64,000 nucleotides of DNA from Chloroflexota bacterium (GCA_029778615.1 JAKOPZ010000085.1:62001-126000), one strand, 5' to 3'; positions 51,652-60,030 are shown, counted from the stretch's first letter. Notes: generated by a model from the letters alone, not told the origin. Made by a program: numbers and translations.

Positions 51652-52764
51652 TCACGATTCCGTTTTGGAAAACGAATTTCTTTTGCGTTCGGCGCGCACC
51701 GCGCGGAGGGTCGTGCCAAATAGGGTAATCACGGTAAGCGGAAGAATAAAAAACAAAACGGCGGCTTGGTACAAACTCAAAATGCTCGGCTGCGTCGCGG
51801 CGAGAATCACATACGTGGTGTACAAGAAATAAAACATCAAAAATAGTCCCCCCTCCCAGCGCGCAATCAAACGCCCCGTGAAAAAAATCGGCAGGCACGC
51901 GATGGACACACCAATCATCACTGGCAAATCAAAGCTCACCGCGCTCGCGGGCACAGGCAAACCATTCGGCGCGACGACGGCGGCAACGCCCAACACCAAA
52001 AGAATGTTGGAAAGATTACTGCCAATCGCATTCCCGACGGCAATGTCGCGTTCCTTTCGCAAACTCGCCACCACGGACGCGGCAACTTCGGGCAGGGATG
52101 TTCCAATCGCCACAATCGTCAGACCGATAATCAATTCACTGACGCCGAACGCGCGCGCAATGCTCGTTACGCTTTCTACCAACCACTGCGCGCCGAGAAT
52201 CAACGCACCGAGACCGACGACCAACAGTGTAACATTGCGCGCGTGGTCTTGCAGGCGGGCGCGCGGTTTTTCCACATACATCGCATCGTACTGTTGCTGC
52301 ACCGAACGTTTTTCCCCGCGACTGTAAAAAATCAAATAGGTCGTGTACAGCAACATGCCTACGCACAACAACACACCGTCGGTCTGCGAAATCACGCCGT
52401 CGAGCGCCATCACATACATTGCAATTGAGCTCGCGAGCATGACGGGCACATCAAAACGAATCAACTGCCCCGCGACGACGAGCGGCACCAACGCGGAGGA
52501 AATGCCGAGCAGGAAAAGAATATTGAAAATGTTACTGCCGATGACATTGCCGACGGCGAGCGCCGTTTGTCCACTGCGCGCCGAAGAAATACTCACCGCG
52601 AGTTCGGGCGCGCTCGTACAGTACGCCACAATCGTCAAGCCGACGAGCAGGGAGGGAATGCCCAACGCAACGGCGATACGCGCCGCGCCGCGCACCAACA
52701 TTTCCGCGCCGCCTGCCAAAAAAGCCAAGCCGAGGAGAAAAAAGAAAATCGTCGCGAGCGACAT
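51652..52764 (-). CDS. Calcium/sodium (CaCA) antiporter family protein
   Basis: Start at MSLATIFFFL gives 370 residues, normal for YrbG-like exchangers. Ten hydrophobic segments carry the two alpha repeats: TIVAYCTSAPELAVSISSARSGQTALAVGNVIGSNIFNI and TIVAIGTSLPEVAASVVASLRKERDIAVGNAIGSNLSNI, each with the conserved Glu. It exchanges Ca2+ or Na+ across the membrane. Its stop lies 11 bp before the hydrolase GTG; the start is 14 bp after the VWA gene stop. The three are likely co-transcribed. Confidence 0.94.
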   Translation of the reverse strand: MSLATIFFFLLGLAFLAGGAEMLVRGAARIAVALGIPSLLVGLTIVAYCTSAPELAVSISSARSGQTALAVGNVIGSNIFNILFLLGISSALVPLVVAGQLIRFDVPVMLASSIAMYVMALDGVISQTDGVLLCVGMLLYTTYLIFYSRGEKRSVQQQYDAMYVEKPRARLQDHARNVTLLVVGLGALILGAQWLVESVTSIARAFGVSELIIGLTIVAIGTSLPEVAASVVASLRKERDIAVGNAIGSNLSNILLVLGVAAVVAPNGLPVPASAVSFDLPVMIGVSIACLPIFFTGRLIARWEGGLFLMFYFLYTTYVILAATQPSILSLYQAAVLFFILPLTVITLFGTTLRAVRAERKRNSFSKTES

Positions 52765-52777
52765 GGTTAGCGAAACA

Positions 52778-53809
52778 TTACGTGAGCGAATTCCACCACA
52801 ACGACAGACCGATGGCGGCAAACAATAACAGCGCGGCGAACGCGGTGACATACGCGGTCAGTTCCGCTTGTTCCAATTTGAGCACGAGATTGAGTCCGAG
52901 GTCGCTGTAAATTTTTTCCAGTTCGCCCGCGCTCGCCGCGTAAAAATATTCGCCCGTCGTTTCCGCCGCAATCGCGCGCAAGGTCTCTTCATCCAATTCC
53001 GCGCGAAAACCGTTTCCGCCAAACGTTGCGCCGCCCAAACCGCCGGGAATTAGAGCTCCCTCGCGCGAACCAATGCCGACCGTGTACACACGGACGCCGC
53101 GTTCCGCTGCCAACTTGGCTGCCTCGAGCGGGTCACGCCCGTTACGATTCTGTCCATCGGTCAAGAGCACAACAATCGCGGGAATAAAAGTTCCGGGCGC
53201 AACGGGCGGCAGCAGCAATTCCTGTTCCTCATCGAGTGCCGAATTGATATTCGGCGGGGGCGCCTCACGTCCTGCCAACGCGATGGCATCAAGTGAAGTG
53301 ATGATGCCTTCGCCAATCGCGGTGCCGCGCTGCAAAAAGAGTGTGTTGAGGGCGGCGTTCAAGTCCCCCGTTTTCGCAGTGGGCATTTGCACAATCGCGG
53401 CGCTGCCGCCAAAGGCGACGATTCCGATTTCTGCACCGCCACTGCGTTTTTCGATAAACGCGCGCGCGGCTTGCCGCGCGGCTTCAAACCGATTGGGCTG
53501 GATGTCGGGGGCGCGCATACTCAACGACGCGTCGAGCGCAAGAATGATGATGCCCTCTTGTTTCGGCGTGCGCACCTGCGCGTACGGACGCGCGAGCGCA
53601 ATAAACATGGCGGTCAGCGCGATGAAAAACAACGCGGGCGGAATGTAACGCCGCCAGCGCGCGCGGGGGTCCAGCGCGGGTTTTATCAGCGCGAGACTCG
53701 CATACCGCAGCGCGGCTTGATGTCGTCGCCGCTGCATCCAAACATACAAACCAATCAGCAGGGGGACCGACGCAAGCAACCACAAAGCAGGCGCCCACAG
53801 GAATTGCAT
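52778..53809 (-). CDS. VWA-domain membrane protein, BatA-like
   Basis: The protein has 343 residues. Two membrane helices at the N-terminus (about 8-24, 56-72), a von Willebrand A domain with MIDAS D93-x-S-x-S (ALDASLSM), then VVLLTDGQNRNG and TVGIGSREG, and a C-terminal helix (about 318-338) flank a periplasmic domain. This is the BatA/Aer-type layout. BatA proteins work with MoxR ATPases in envelope stress or protease complexes; no MoxR gene is adjacent here. A -10 box on the minus strand (53851-53856) lies inside the loop of the terminator behind the upstream gene. Confidence 0.9.
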   Translation of the reverse strand: MQFLWAPALWLLASVPLLIGLYVWMQRRRHQAALRYASLALIKPALDPRARWRRYIPPALFFIALTAMFIALARPYAQVRTPKQEGIIILALDASLSMRAPDIQPNRFEAARQAARAFIEKRSGGAEIGIVAFGGSAAIVQMPTAKTGDLNAALNTLFLQRGTAIGEGIITSLDAIALAGREAPPPNINSALDEEQELLLPPVAPGTFIPAIVVLLTDGQNRNGRDPLEAAKLAAERGVRVYTVGIGSREGALIPGGLGGATFGGNGFRAELDEETLRAIAAETTGEYFYAASAGELEKIYSDLGLNLVLKLEQAELTAYVTAFAALLLFAAIGLSLWWNSLT

Positions 53810-53832
53810 GGCAGACCTTTCCGGCGCAGAGC

Positions 53833-53868
53833 GAAAAAAAACCTCAAGCCATTATACATGACTTGAGG
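53833..53868 (-). terminator. Terminator with an embedded minus-strand -10 box
   Basis: The stem CCTCAAG/CTTGAGG is followed on the minus strand by eight T, ending transcription from the 53891-54388 gene. The loop region reads TATAAT on the minus strand (53851-53856), 42 bp before the VWA start codon. Confidence 0.85.
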
Positions 53869-53890
53869 CAGAGGAGAACCAAGAAAAATT

Positions 53891-54388
53891 TTACGCAACC
53901 GCGTTTTGAATTTCGCGCAGGGCAGATTTTTCCGCGTCGTTCACCAGCGTTCCGCCGATGCCCATGAATCCGCCTTCCGTCGCCGCGTTCGCCACATTGT
54001 CGGCGGCATCCACGAGCAAATTTTTGTACGCCGCGATTTCGTCCGGTGAACCTTTTGCCGAGAGGATGGCAACCGCTTGCTTGATGTCCGCGAGCATTTT
54101 CGCTTTTGCCTGTTCCATGTCTTGCGCGCCCGCCGTGCTTGCCTGCGTTTCCTCTTGCATTTTGGTCTGCTGTGCCTTTATGTTTTCTTCCGAAAACAAC
54201 GCGCCGAGCAGCGAATCCGGCGCCGCATCTTTTGCCGCTTGCATAGCAGTTTCCACACCTGCCATCATTTCTTTGACCAGACCGATGGGTCCCGAAAGCG
54301 ACGCGCCCATGACGTACATGGAAACCAGCATTGGCGCCGCCATCATTTTTTCAATTTCGTCTTGCGTAAAATCGCCCAGCGCACTCAT
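53891..54388 (-). CDS. Soluble helical protein of unknown function
   Basis: A 165-residue protein without signal peptide; AAGGAG lies 8 nt before the ATG. It is predicted all-helical, with EIEKMMAAPMLVSMYVMGASLSGPIGLVKEM near the start, a Gln/Glu/Ala-rich coiled region (about 70-100), and an Ala-rich C-terminal half ending VNDAEKSALREIQNAVA. The TEGGFMGIGGTLVNDAEK segment looks conserved in form. No family recognised. It is 17 bp downstream of the multi-pass membrane protein gene, suggesting shared function. Confidence 0.75.
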   Translation of the reverse strand: MSALGDFTQDEIEKMMAAPMLVSMYVMGASLSGPIGLVKEMMAGVETAMQAAKDAAPDSLLGALFSEENIKAQQTKMQEETQASTAGAQDMEQAKAKMLADIKQAVAILSAKGSPDEIAAYKNLLVDAADNVANAATEGGFMGIGGTLVNDAEKSALREIQNAVA

Positions 54389-54405
54389 CCCGCATTCTCC
54401 TTGAT

Positions 54406-55518
54406 TTATTTGATGCTGATATGTTTAATCCAACCCGCGCGCTCCATCCTGTCAGCCACCCACGCACCGACGAGGACACTCGCGGTCCCGACCACGACAC
54501 CGACGGGAATCATCAGGAGCGTGTTTTGGATGGGCCACCACGGATAACGCGTGAGATACCACGCCCACAAAAATTCGGTTGCGTAAAAGACGAGGACAAA
54601 GACGGGTCCGAACCACACAAGCCATTTCAAGCCACGTCCAAACCGCATGAAAGCAACGTCGAGCAGCAGCGCGCTGACCAACCCCATAATCGGCAAACTC
54701 GCCGCGCGCGGAAAACCGAAACTCTTGACGATAAACGCAACCAATGCCGCGAGGATGAATCCGAGCAGCACGGTAAAGGTTGCTACGCCCGCGCGATTCG
54801 TGACGCGTTGCGCGACGACCAACAATGCGGGTCCAAACAACAGCGCGAGAATGGGATAGACGGAACCGTCGAACCGCAAGCGGTCATAAATCACATAGCG
54901 GTCCATCGAAATGGCCGAAAGCAAAAACGCGAGGTAACTGAAACAGAGTACCAAGCCCAACGCGGGAAAATTGAGCCGTTCCCAAAACCACAGCGGCTTG
55001 CCGTTCGCGCGCGTCGGAATGGGCACCTCGCGCAGGACAAACAACACCGCGCCGCCAAGCGTGCCCAATGCGCCGAGCAGTCCGAGAAAATGCGGCGGAC
55101 TCCACAGCACGACATCGCCTTCCACATGTCCGATGGTGTTGTGCCACCAATCGTCATACGCGGCAGATGCGAACATGACCACCATGCCCACAATCGAAAT
55201 CCAAATGCCGAGCGGCGCTTGCAAAAAGCCGAGCTGCAACATGCTCGGATCGCGAAGGCGGCGCGACGCCGTGACGAGAATTGCAACTGCCATCGCCATC
55301 GAAAGCGAAATGCCGCCGTACATCAAATCATGCGGTGGAATGAAAAAGGTATCTCTCCCCCACGACGCGTGCCACGCGCCATCCCACAACAAACCGATAA
55401 ACGAGCACAAGCCCGAAATGACAAATGCCCAACTTGCGAGCGAAAGTCCCCAGACGCGCCGCCAAATAATGCTTTCGCCCCACTGCATCGCCGTAGCGAC
55501 CATTGCCGTCATCTGCAA
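54406..55518 (-). CDS. Polytopic membrane protein with conserved His motifs, unknown function
   Basis: The protein has 370 residues with about ten membrane helices. Motifs rich in metal-binding type residues sit at helix ends: WDGAWHASWGRDTFFIPPHDLMYGG (about 45-70) and YDDWWHNTIGHVEGDVVLWSPPHFLGL (about 125-152), adding up to at least five histidines and several aspartates. The WSPPH..LLG pattern occurs in uncharacterised bacterial membrane proteins I have seen, not in any transporter I can name. The arrangement suggests metal or heme binding, or a membrane di-metal enzyme; this is inference. It precedes an unknown helical protein gene by 17 bp. Confidence 0.82.
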   Translation of the reverse strand: MQMTAMVATAMQWGESIIWRRVWGLSLASWAFVISGLCSFIGLLWDGAWHASWGRDTFFIPPHDLMYGGISLSMAMAVAILVTASRRLRDPSMLQLGFLQAPLGIWISIVGMVVMFASAAYDDWWHNTIGHVEGDVVLWSPPHFLGLLGALGTLGGAVLFVLREVPIPTRANGKPLWFWERLNFPALGLVLCFSYLAFLLSAISMDRYVIYDRLRFDGSVYPILALLFGPALLVVAQRVTNRAGVATFTVLLGFILAALVAFIVKSFGFPRAASLPIMGLVSALLLDVAFMRFGRGLKWLVWFGPVFVLVFYATEFLWAWYLTRYPWWPIQNTLLMIPVGVVVGTASVLVGAWVADRMERAGWIKHISIK

Positions 55519-55756
55519 CCTCCTACTGAGTTCAACATCGGCACGCGCCAGTATAACTCAAAAATGTATAAATGAATATTTATGCTTGCTTACAACAAAC
55601 GCGGCGCCAATTTCTTGACGTCGCGTTGCCGAGTCTTTTGTCTGTCGAAAAAAAAGCGTGCTTTGCTCGTGCATCCCTAACGAACTTGTTGCAAGTGCGT
55701 GGTGAGACGAATTTCAAAAGTTCTTGCGTCTCAACGTCACAGAACTTTTGGATGCG
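55519..55756. other. Gap of 238 bp with no gene
   Basis: Nothing convincing is seen. Short direct and inverted words (AACTTGTTGC/GCAAGTGCG; AGTTCTTGCG/GAACTTTTGG) are present, without an obvious hairpin. It separates the C-terminal end of the cysteine-repeat protein gene from the start of the membrane protein gene and should contain the latter's promoter. Confidence 0.5.
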
Positions 55757-56560
55757 CTAGGGTGGAAATTGGGTCACACGCTCTGACAAGCGATTCGCAC
55801 AGGTAAATGAGTGCAGCCAGGTTCCCGCCGGAAAATTTGCCGTGCCGCTGGCATTTCCGCAGACTGCGCTCACCGTCCACGCGTACGTGCCGGGCGAGAA
55901 GGAACCATACAGCGAATCGCCGCCGCCAAAACATTTCTGCCCGATGCCGGTATTTTTGATTTCGTAGCAGAGAGTACCGCCCGTGTTGTTTCGGACATAG
56001 ACGGTGGCACTGCTCGGAATTGGAGTCCGGGTGCGCGTTGGTACGGCGGTCGCAACCGTCTTGCAATTTATTTTGACCTTGCTCGCACTTTTGGACACGA
56101 GTTCCAATTTACACGCGACTCCTGACGCGGTGGACGCCAGCACTTTGAGTTTTTGTCCGCCGGAAAGTGTCCGTTTGAGTTTCGCGGCGGTTGAATTCAA
56201 GATGGCTACGCTTGAACCGGATTCCAATTGAGCAAACCCTGATTCCTGCGTACTTGTCGGTGTTGCCGTTTCGGTTTCAGTTGCAGTCGCCGTTGCAGTC
56301 GCCGTTTCCGTCGGCGTCGGCGTGAACGCCGCACATGCGACACGGATTTGGGTAGAGATATTTTTGGGGACAGACAGGTTGCAGTTTTTTGCTTTGACTA
56401 TCAATTGGTCGCCGCCGTTGAGGGTGAGTTGCGCGTCGGTGTCTGCTGTCACGGATTCGGAATTGCCAAGCATGAGCAATGCAAATGCGCCGACGACGAT
56501 GAGAGCTAACATCGTCACGCGCAGCCAAACTATTTTGTTGTGTGAGGTACGAGCCTGCAT
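55757..56560 (-). CDS. Secreted protein with two cysteine-pair (C-x15-C) repeats
   Basis: The protein has 267 residues with an N-terminal hydrophobic segment (about 11-32). Two copies of the repeat seen in the CAP protein occur: GGDQLIVKAKNC...C (C60/C76) and GGQKLKVLASTASGVAC...C (C150/C166), each with exactly 15 residues between the cysteines, joined by a Thr/Ala/Glu linker (about 80-106). The C-terminal part (about 184-254) is a small beta-rich module with four cysteines: ATVYVRNNTGGTLCYEIK, AWTVSAVCG, WLHSFTC. AAGGAG lies 8 nt before the ATG. Probably surface-exposed and disulfide-bonded; role unknown. The upstream motif at 56607-56644 recurs before the binding-lipoprotein gene. Confidence 0.85.
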   Translation of the reverse strand: MQARTSHNKIVWLRVTMLALIVVGAFALLMLGNSESVTADTDAQLTLNGGDQLIVKAKNCNLSVPKNISTQIRVACAAFTPTPTETATATATATETETATPTSTQESGFAQLESGSSVAILNSTAAKLKRTLSGGQKLKVLASTASGVACKLELVSKSASKVKINCKTVATAVPTRTRTPIPSSATVYVRNNTGGTLCYEIKNTGIGQKCFGGGDSLYGSFSPGTYAWTVSAVCGNASGTANFPAGTWLHSFTCANRLSERVTQFPP

Positions 56561-56606
56561 GAGTGTTCTCCTTGTTTCAAAATAGGTGCGCCAAACTAAA
56601 AATAAG

Positions 56607-56644
56607 AAAAATACTCGCGGATGTTTCCTCCTTTTTCCGGATAG
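56607..56644 (-). promoter_or_regulatory. Conserved upstream motif, copy 2
   Basis: AGAAAAATACTCGCGGATGT, a C/T run, and TTCCGGATAG lie 47-84 bp upstream of the secreted cysteine-repeat protein gene. It matches 9955-9991 in order and in most bases, including orientation with respect to the downstream gene. Confidence 0.5.
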
Positions 56645-56657
56645 AGTGGGATTTCGC

Positions 56658-59438
56658 TCACGCGTCGTCTTGTTCAGACGGTGCGAGCGAGTCTATCGCA
56701 TCCCGAATGAGCGCAACCGTGCCGCGCGTGCCGTCCACCACCACGTGTTGTCCGTCGCGCAAAATGTGCGTCGCATTCTGAATTGCCATGACCGCCGGAA
56801 TTCCGTACTCGCGCGCCACAATCGCGCCGTGCGAAAGAATTCCGCCAACCTGCGTAACAATGCCGCCCGCGATGGCGAATAACGGCGTCCACACCGGATT
56901 CGTCAACGGCGCGACCAAGATTTCGCCGCGTTTTAATTTATCAAATTCGTGCGGTCCGCGAATTACGCGCACGATGCCTTGCGCGATACCGGGGCTGCCC
57001 GCGATGCCGCGCAATTCGTCCCCGCTTGTGTGTTCCGGCGCGCGCGCGGTTTCGACCGCGAGGCCGTCGCGCACGATGGGGGGGGGTGTGAGCTGCGCGT
57101 TGCGTTCAAACTCGACGCGCCGCTGTTGCACCCGCGTTTGCATCGGACGCGGCGTTTCGGCGAGTGTTTGCATTTCGTCCAGTGTCAAAAAGAAAACGTC
57201 GTCGCTCGCCCCAAGTAAATTTTGCGCCTGCCAGCGCGCGCCCAGCTCCAACAGCGCGCGGCGAAACGGCGGGAACAAGCGCGTAAGTTCAAAGTGCATC
57301 GTGTCGCGTTCGCGTGTGTGGGTTTGCGTGTTTTTCAAGACCCAATGAAAGAGCGGCGCGACGGCGACGCGTCCGCGCAGGTCGCGCTGAACGTGTGCGT
57401 CCACCTCGCGCGCCAATTCCTCGCGTTCGCGCACAAGGCGCGCTTGCTGTGCCAGCGGGTTGGCGCGTTCGTCCATTTCAAAATAACCGCGCACGAATTG
57501 CAGCACCGGCGTCGGGTCCTGACTCCACGTCGGATACAAAATATCCATCTTTACTTCGCGGTGTCCGTACTGTTCCAAAAACGCGTCGAGCTCTGCCAAA
57601 AAAATTCTGCCGTTGCCGTCGGCTTGCAATTGTTCGCGCACATGTTCCGCCGGAGTGGTTTGTAAAATTTCGCGCACACGCGGGCTGCGTTTCGCTTCCT
57701 GCGCGAGTTTCCACAGTTGAATATTGGTCTGCATCGTGATGTTGCCCGTCACACCGCTGATGAGTTTTGCGCGCACCTGTTCGGTGTCATCGCCATAGTA
57801 GCGTTCCAAAAGCGTGCCGAGCATTTGATACGTGATGCCGATGAGCGCAATCATCAAAAAGTCGTAATTCAACAGTTTGCTCGCGTGTCCAAAAACCAAC
57901 TCGCGCACGTGCGTGACGATGGCGCGCTCCGAGAGTGTTTCAAAAGGCAGGGCGCTGAATGTATCAATCGCCGCGCGATATTCCGCAAGGAGTGACGGCA
58001 GTTGTTTGGGAAACCCTGTCATGAAATTCAACAAGCGCGCGACCATGCCCAAAAACGCGGGCGACGTTTCGGTGGGGAGTTTCCGTGCGTGCTTGCCAAA
58101 GGGGTTGACGATTTGGGTGACGAGCGCGGTTTGGACGGGCGGCGATAACGGGGCGAGCGCCGCTTGAATATATTCGCGATGAAAATACGGTTGGTTGTAA
58201 AAAACGCCGACGGCGGGAATGTCGCGGGGGGGGGTGAACCCCAATGTTTCAAACGTGAACGCGAGCATGGATTCAAACAACGGCGCAATGACCGAAAGGA
58301 ACGCGGGCGAAAGCGGGTCGGGAAAAATCTCCACAAACATTGTGCGGTTGTATTCGCCGGCATGAGGTTCGGAGGTCGGCGGCTGGGGCATCGAAAATTG
58401 GTCTTGCGTTTCCGCATTCCTTTTTATGTCGCTCCCTGTCCCTTGCCCCCTATCCTCTATTTCCTGCAATGTCGTTATCGGACGCGCTTGGAGCATAGAA
58501 AAATTCTCGCGCGCGAACGCCCATTCAATATCCATCGGACGCGCATAATTCTGCTGGACACGTGCGCCAATTTCAATCAATGCGCGCACCTGTTCGTCAT
58601 TCAAACTTGGGATTTCTTGTTTTGCGCGCGGCACGGCAACCTCGCGCGTCCCCCCCCCCTCCGCATATTCGATAGCGATTTCTTTGCGCGCAATTTCGCG
58701 TTCGAGAATTTCGCCGTCCTGTTTTACAATCCACGTATCGGGCGTGACCAGTCCCGAAACAATTGCTTCACCCAGACCCCAACTCGCGTTCAACACCATT
58801 TCGTCGCGTTGATGGTTGACCGGATTCGCCGTAAATAAAATTCCCGCGACCTCGCTTTCAATCATCGCCTGCACAACCACCGCGAGCGCCACTTGGTCTT
58901 GCGCGTAACCTTGCGTTTGGCGATACATCACGGCGCGCGCGGTCCATAGAGACGCCCAACATTTTTTTACATGTTCCAGCAGCGCGTCGCCGCCGCGAAT
59001 GTTGAGATACGTGTCCTGCTGTCCCGCGAACGAAGCGTCGGGCATGTCTTCGGCAGTGGCGGAGGAACGAACGGCGACGGGAAGGAATGAGGAATGAGGG
59101 ATGAGGGATGAGTAAATTTGTTTTTGCAATGCCGCATACGCGTCGAGTATTTGTTGTGCGATTTCTGGCGGCATCGGCTGCGCGATGAGAAATTCGCGAA
59201 GGCGCGCGGTTTTCAGTTCTATATCGTCCGCATCGTCCATACGCGTTTCGTTCAAAATTTGCGCGAGGGTTGCTTGCGCGTGCGCGGTAAATTCGCGATA
59301 CGCCTCCGCGCTCACACAAAAGCCCGGCGGCACGGGCAAACCTGCGCGCGTCATTTCGCCGAGGTTCGCGCCTTTGCCACCGACGAGCGCAATGTCCCGC
59401 GCGGTGATTGCTTCAAAGGTGTAAATGAGACGATTCAT
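56658..59438 (-). CDS. RPH-like phosphotransferase (ATP-grasp + middle domain + C-terminal His domain)
   Basis: The protein has 926 residues. An ATP-grasp/PPDK N-terminal domain (about 1-330) has GGKGANLGEMTRAGLPVPPGF, AVRSSATAEDMPDASFAGQQ and NASWGLGEAIVSGLVTPD. A unique middle domain (about 370-800) follows. The swivelling phospho-His domain is at the very end: TQVGGILSHGAIVAREYGIPAV with His870, about 57 residues from the terminus. PEP synthase instead continues with a PEP-binding barrel, so this matches rifampin phosphotransferase (RPH) and allied dikinase-like transferases. It should phosphorylate a small molecule using ATP (releasing AMP and phosphate). Two word-repeat inserts are in frame (about residues 110-118 and 336-345). 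Confidence 0.85.
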   Translation of the reverse strand: MNRLIYTFEAITARDIALVGGKGANLGEMTRAGLPVPPGFCVSAEAYREFTAHAQATLAQILNETRMDDADDIELKTARLREFLIAQPMPPEIAQQILDAYAALQKQIYSSLIPHSSFLPVAVRSSATAEDMPDASFAGQQDTYLNIRGGDALLEHVKKCWASLWTARAVMYRQTQGYAQDQVALAVVVQAMIESEVAGILFTANPVNHQRDEMVLNASWGLGEAIVSGLVTPDTWIVKQDGEILEREIARKEIAIEYAEGGGTREVAVPRAKQEIPSLNDEQVRALIEIGARVQQNYARPMDIEWAFARENFSMLQARPITTLQEIEDRGQGTGSDIKRNAETQDQFSMPQPPTSEPHAGEYNRTMFVEIFPDPLSPAFLSVIAPLFESMLAFTFETLGFTPPRDIPAVGVFYNQPYFHREYIQAALAPLSPPVQTALVTQIVNPFGKHARKLPTETSPAFLGMVARLLNFMTGFPKQLPSLLAEYRAAIDTFSALPFETLSERAIVTHVRELVFGHASKLLNYDFLMIALIGITYQMLGTLLERYYGDDTEQVRAKLISGVTGNITMQTNIQLWKLAQEAKRSPRVREILQTTPAEHVREQLQADGNGRIFLAELDAFLEQYGHREVKMDILYPTWSQDPTPVLQFVRGYFEMDERANPLAQQARLVREREELAREVDAHVQRDLRGRVAVAPLFHWVLKNTQTHTRERDTMHFELTRLFPPFRRALLELGARWQAQNLLGASDDVFFLTLDEMQTLAETPRPMQTRVQQRRVEFERNAQLTPPPIVRDGLAVETARAPEHTSGDELRGIAGSPGIAQGIVRVIRGPHEFDKLKRGEILVAPLTNPVWTPLFAIAGGIVTQVGGILSHGAIVAREYGIPAVMAIQNATHILRDGQHVVVDGTRGTVALIRDAIDSLAPSEQDDA
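58431..58466. repeat. In-frame word-repeat tract in the RPH-like gene (linker)
   Basis: CCTGTCCC, TTGCCCC, CTATCCT, CTATTTCC words encode part of the linker after the ATP-grasp domain (EIEDRGQGTGSDI). Confidence 0.58.
59081..59114. repeat. In-frame word-repeat tract in the RPH-like gene (ATP-grasp domain)
   Basis: GGAATGA, GGAATGA, GGGATGA, GGGATGA words encode SSLIPHSSFLP immediately before the conserved VAVRSSATAEDMP loop; the frame is preserved. Confidence 0.7.
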
Positions 59439-59537
59439 TTCTCTGTCCAGTAGAACATTGTCCGAGTGCCATTTCCATACACGACGCCGCCAATTTCCGC
59501 CGCATTATAGCGCGCCATCACACGTTGTACAGTTTCG

Positions 59538-59885
59538 CTACCGGGGACCACTCTCCAGATGAAGCACATGCAAAAAGCGATGAATGATAGGCGCAAACGC
59601 AATGCCGATGACGCCGATAAAGACCAGTCCCGATACGAGCGCATAGGCAGCAGTAAAAATTTTCGCTGCCGTCGTTGCAAATGGAAAAGCCGGTCCCATG
59701 TCACTCACAATCAGCGCCGCATTGTACAAAGCATCCTCCCACGACAAAGCGGCAAGATAGCGATAGCCAAGCGCGCCAATGCCGAGCCATAAAAAAACTA
59801 CGCCAAAGGCGATGGAAAAAAAGCGCATCACGCGCACCACAAACACGCGCCGCGAAGCAAGGGGCTCATTTTTGTTTTCAAACAT
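59538..59885 (-). CDS. Small membrane protein with two-helix ion-channel-like layout
   Basis: The protein has 115 residues. A basic N-terminus (about 1-22) precedes helix 1 (FSIAFGVVFLWLGIGALGYRYL), a loop (ALSWEDALYNAALIVSDMGP), and helix 2 (IFTAAYALVSGLVFIGVIGIAFAPIIHRFLHVLHL). This follows the helix-pore-helix design of two-TM ion channels and the FxxxxAxxSGxxF.xxxG second helix, but the potassium filter TVGYG is replaced by SDMGP. Similar proteins are known as uncharacterised. Channel function is speculative. The 3' end lies about 100 bp from the RPH-like start. Confidence 0.72.
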   Translation of the reverse strand: MFENKNEPLASRRVFVVRVMRFFSIAFGVVFLWLGIGALGYRYLAALSWEDALYNAALIVSDMGPAFPFATTAAKIFTAAYALVSGLVFIGVIGIAFAPIIHRFLHVLHLESGPR

Positions 59886-59914
59886 GCATCCGTTCCGTAT
59901 TGGGATAGATTAGA

Positions 59915-59920
59915 ATTATA
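59915..59920 (-). promoter_or_regulatory. -10 box (TATAAT) upstream of small membrane protein
   Basis: On the minus strand GACTATAATTC lies about 30 bp before the ATG at 59885. No convincing -35. Confidence 0.5.
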
Positions 59921-60030
59921 GTCTATTTCAGCCAATCCGAACGAGTATGAAATTTTTCTCGCACTCGATGAGTTGCATGGATACGTTTGGCGCACTTGCC
60001 AAGCGGCAACGCGTGGCATAGAATCTTGAC

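Noticed and set aside
51641-51898. Upstream ATG giving a 775-residue hydrolase
   Set aside because: It would overlap most of the 3' end of the antiporter gene; the extra residues have no signal peptide or domain.
56658-59438. Phosphoenolpyruvate synthase (ppsA)
   Set aside because: The phospho-His domain is the last domain; the PEP-binding barrel expected after it is missing.
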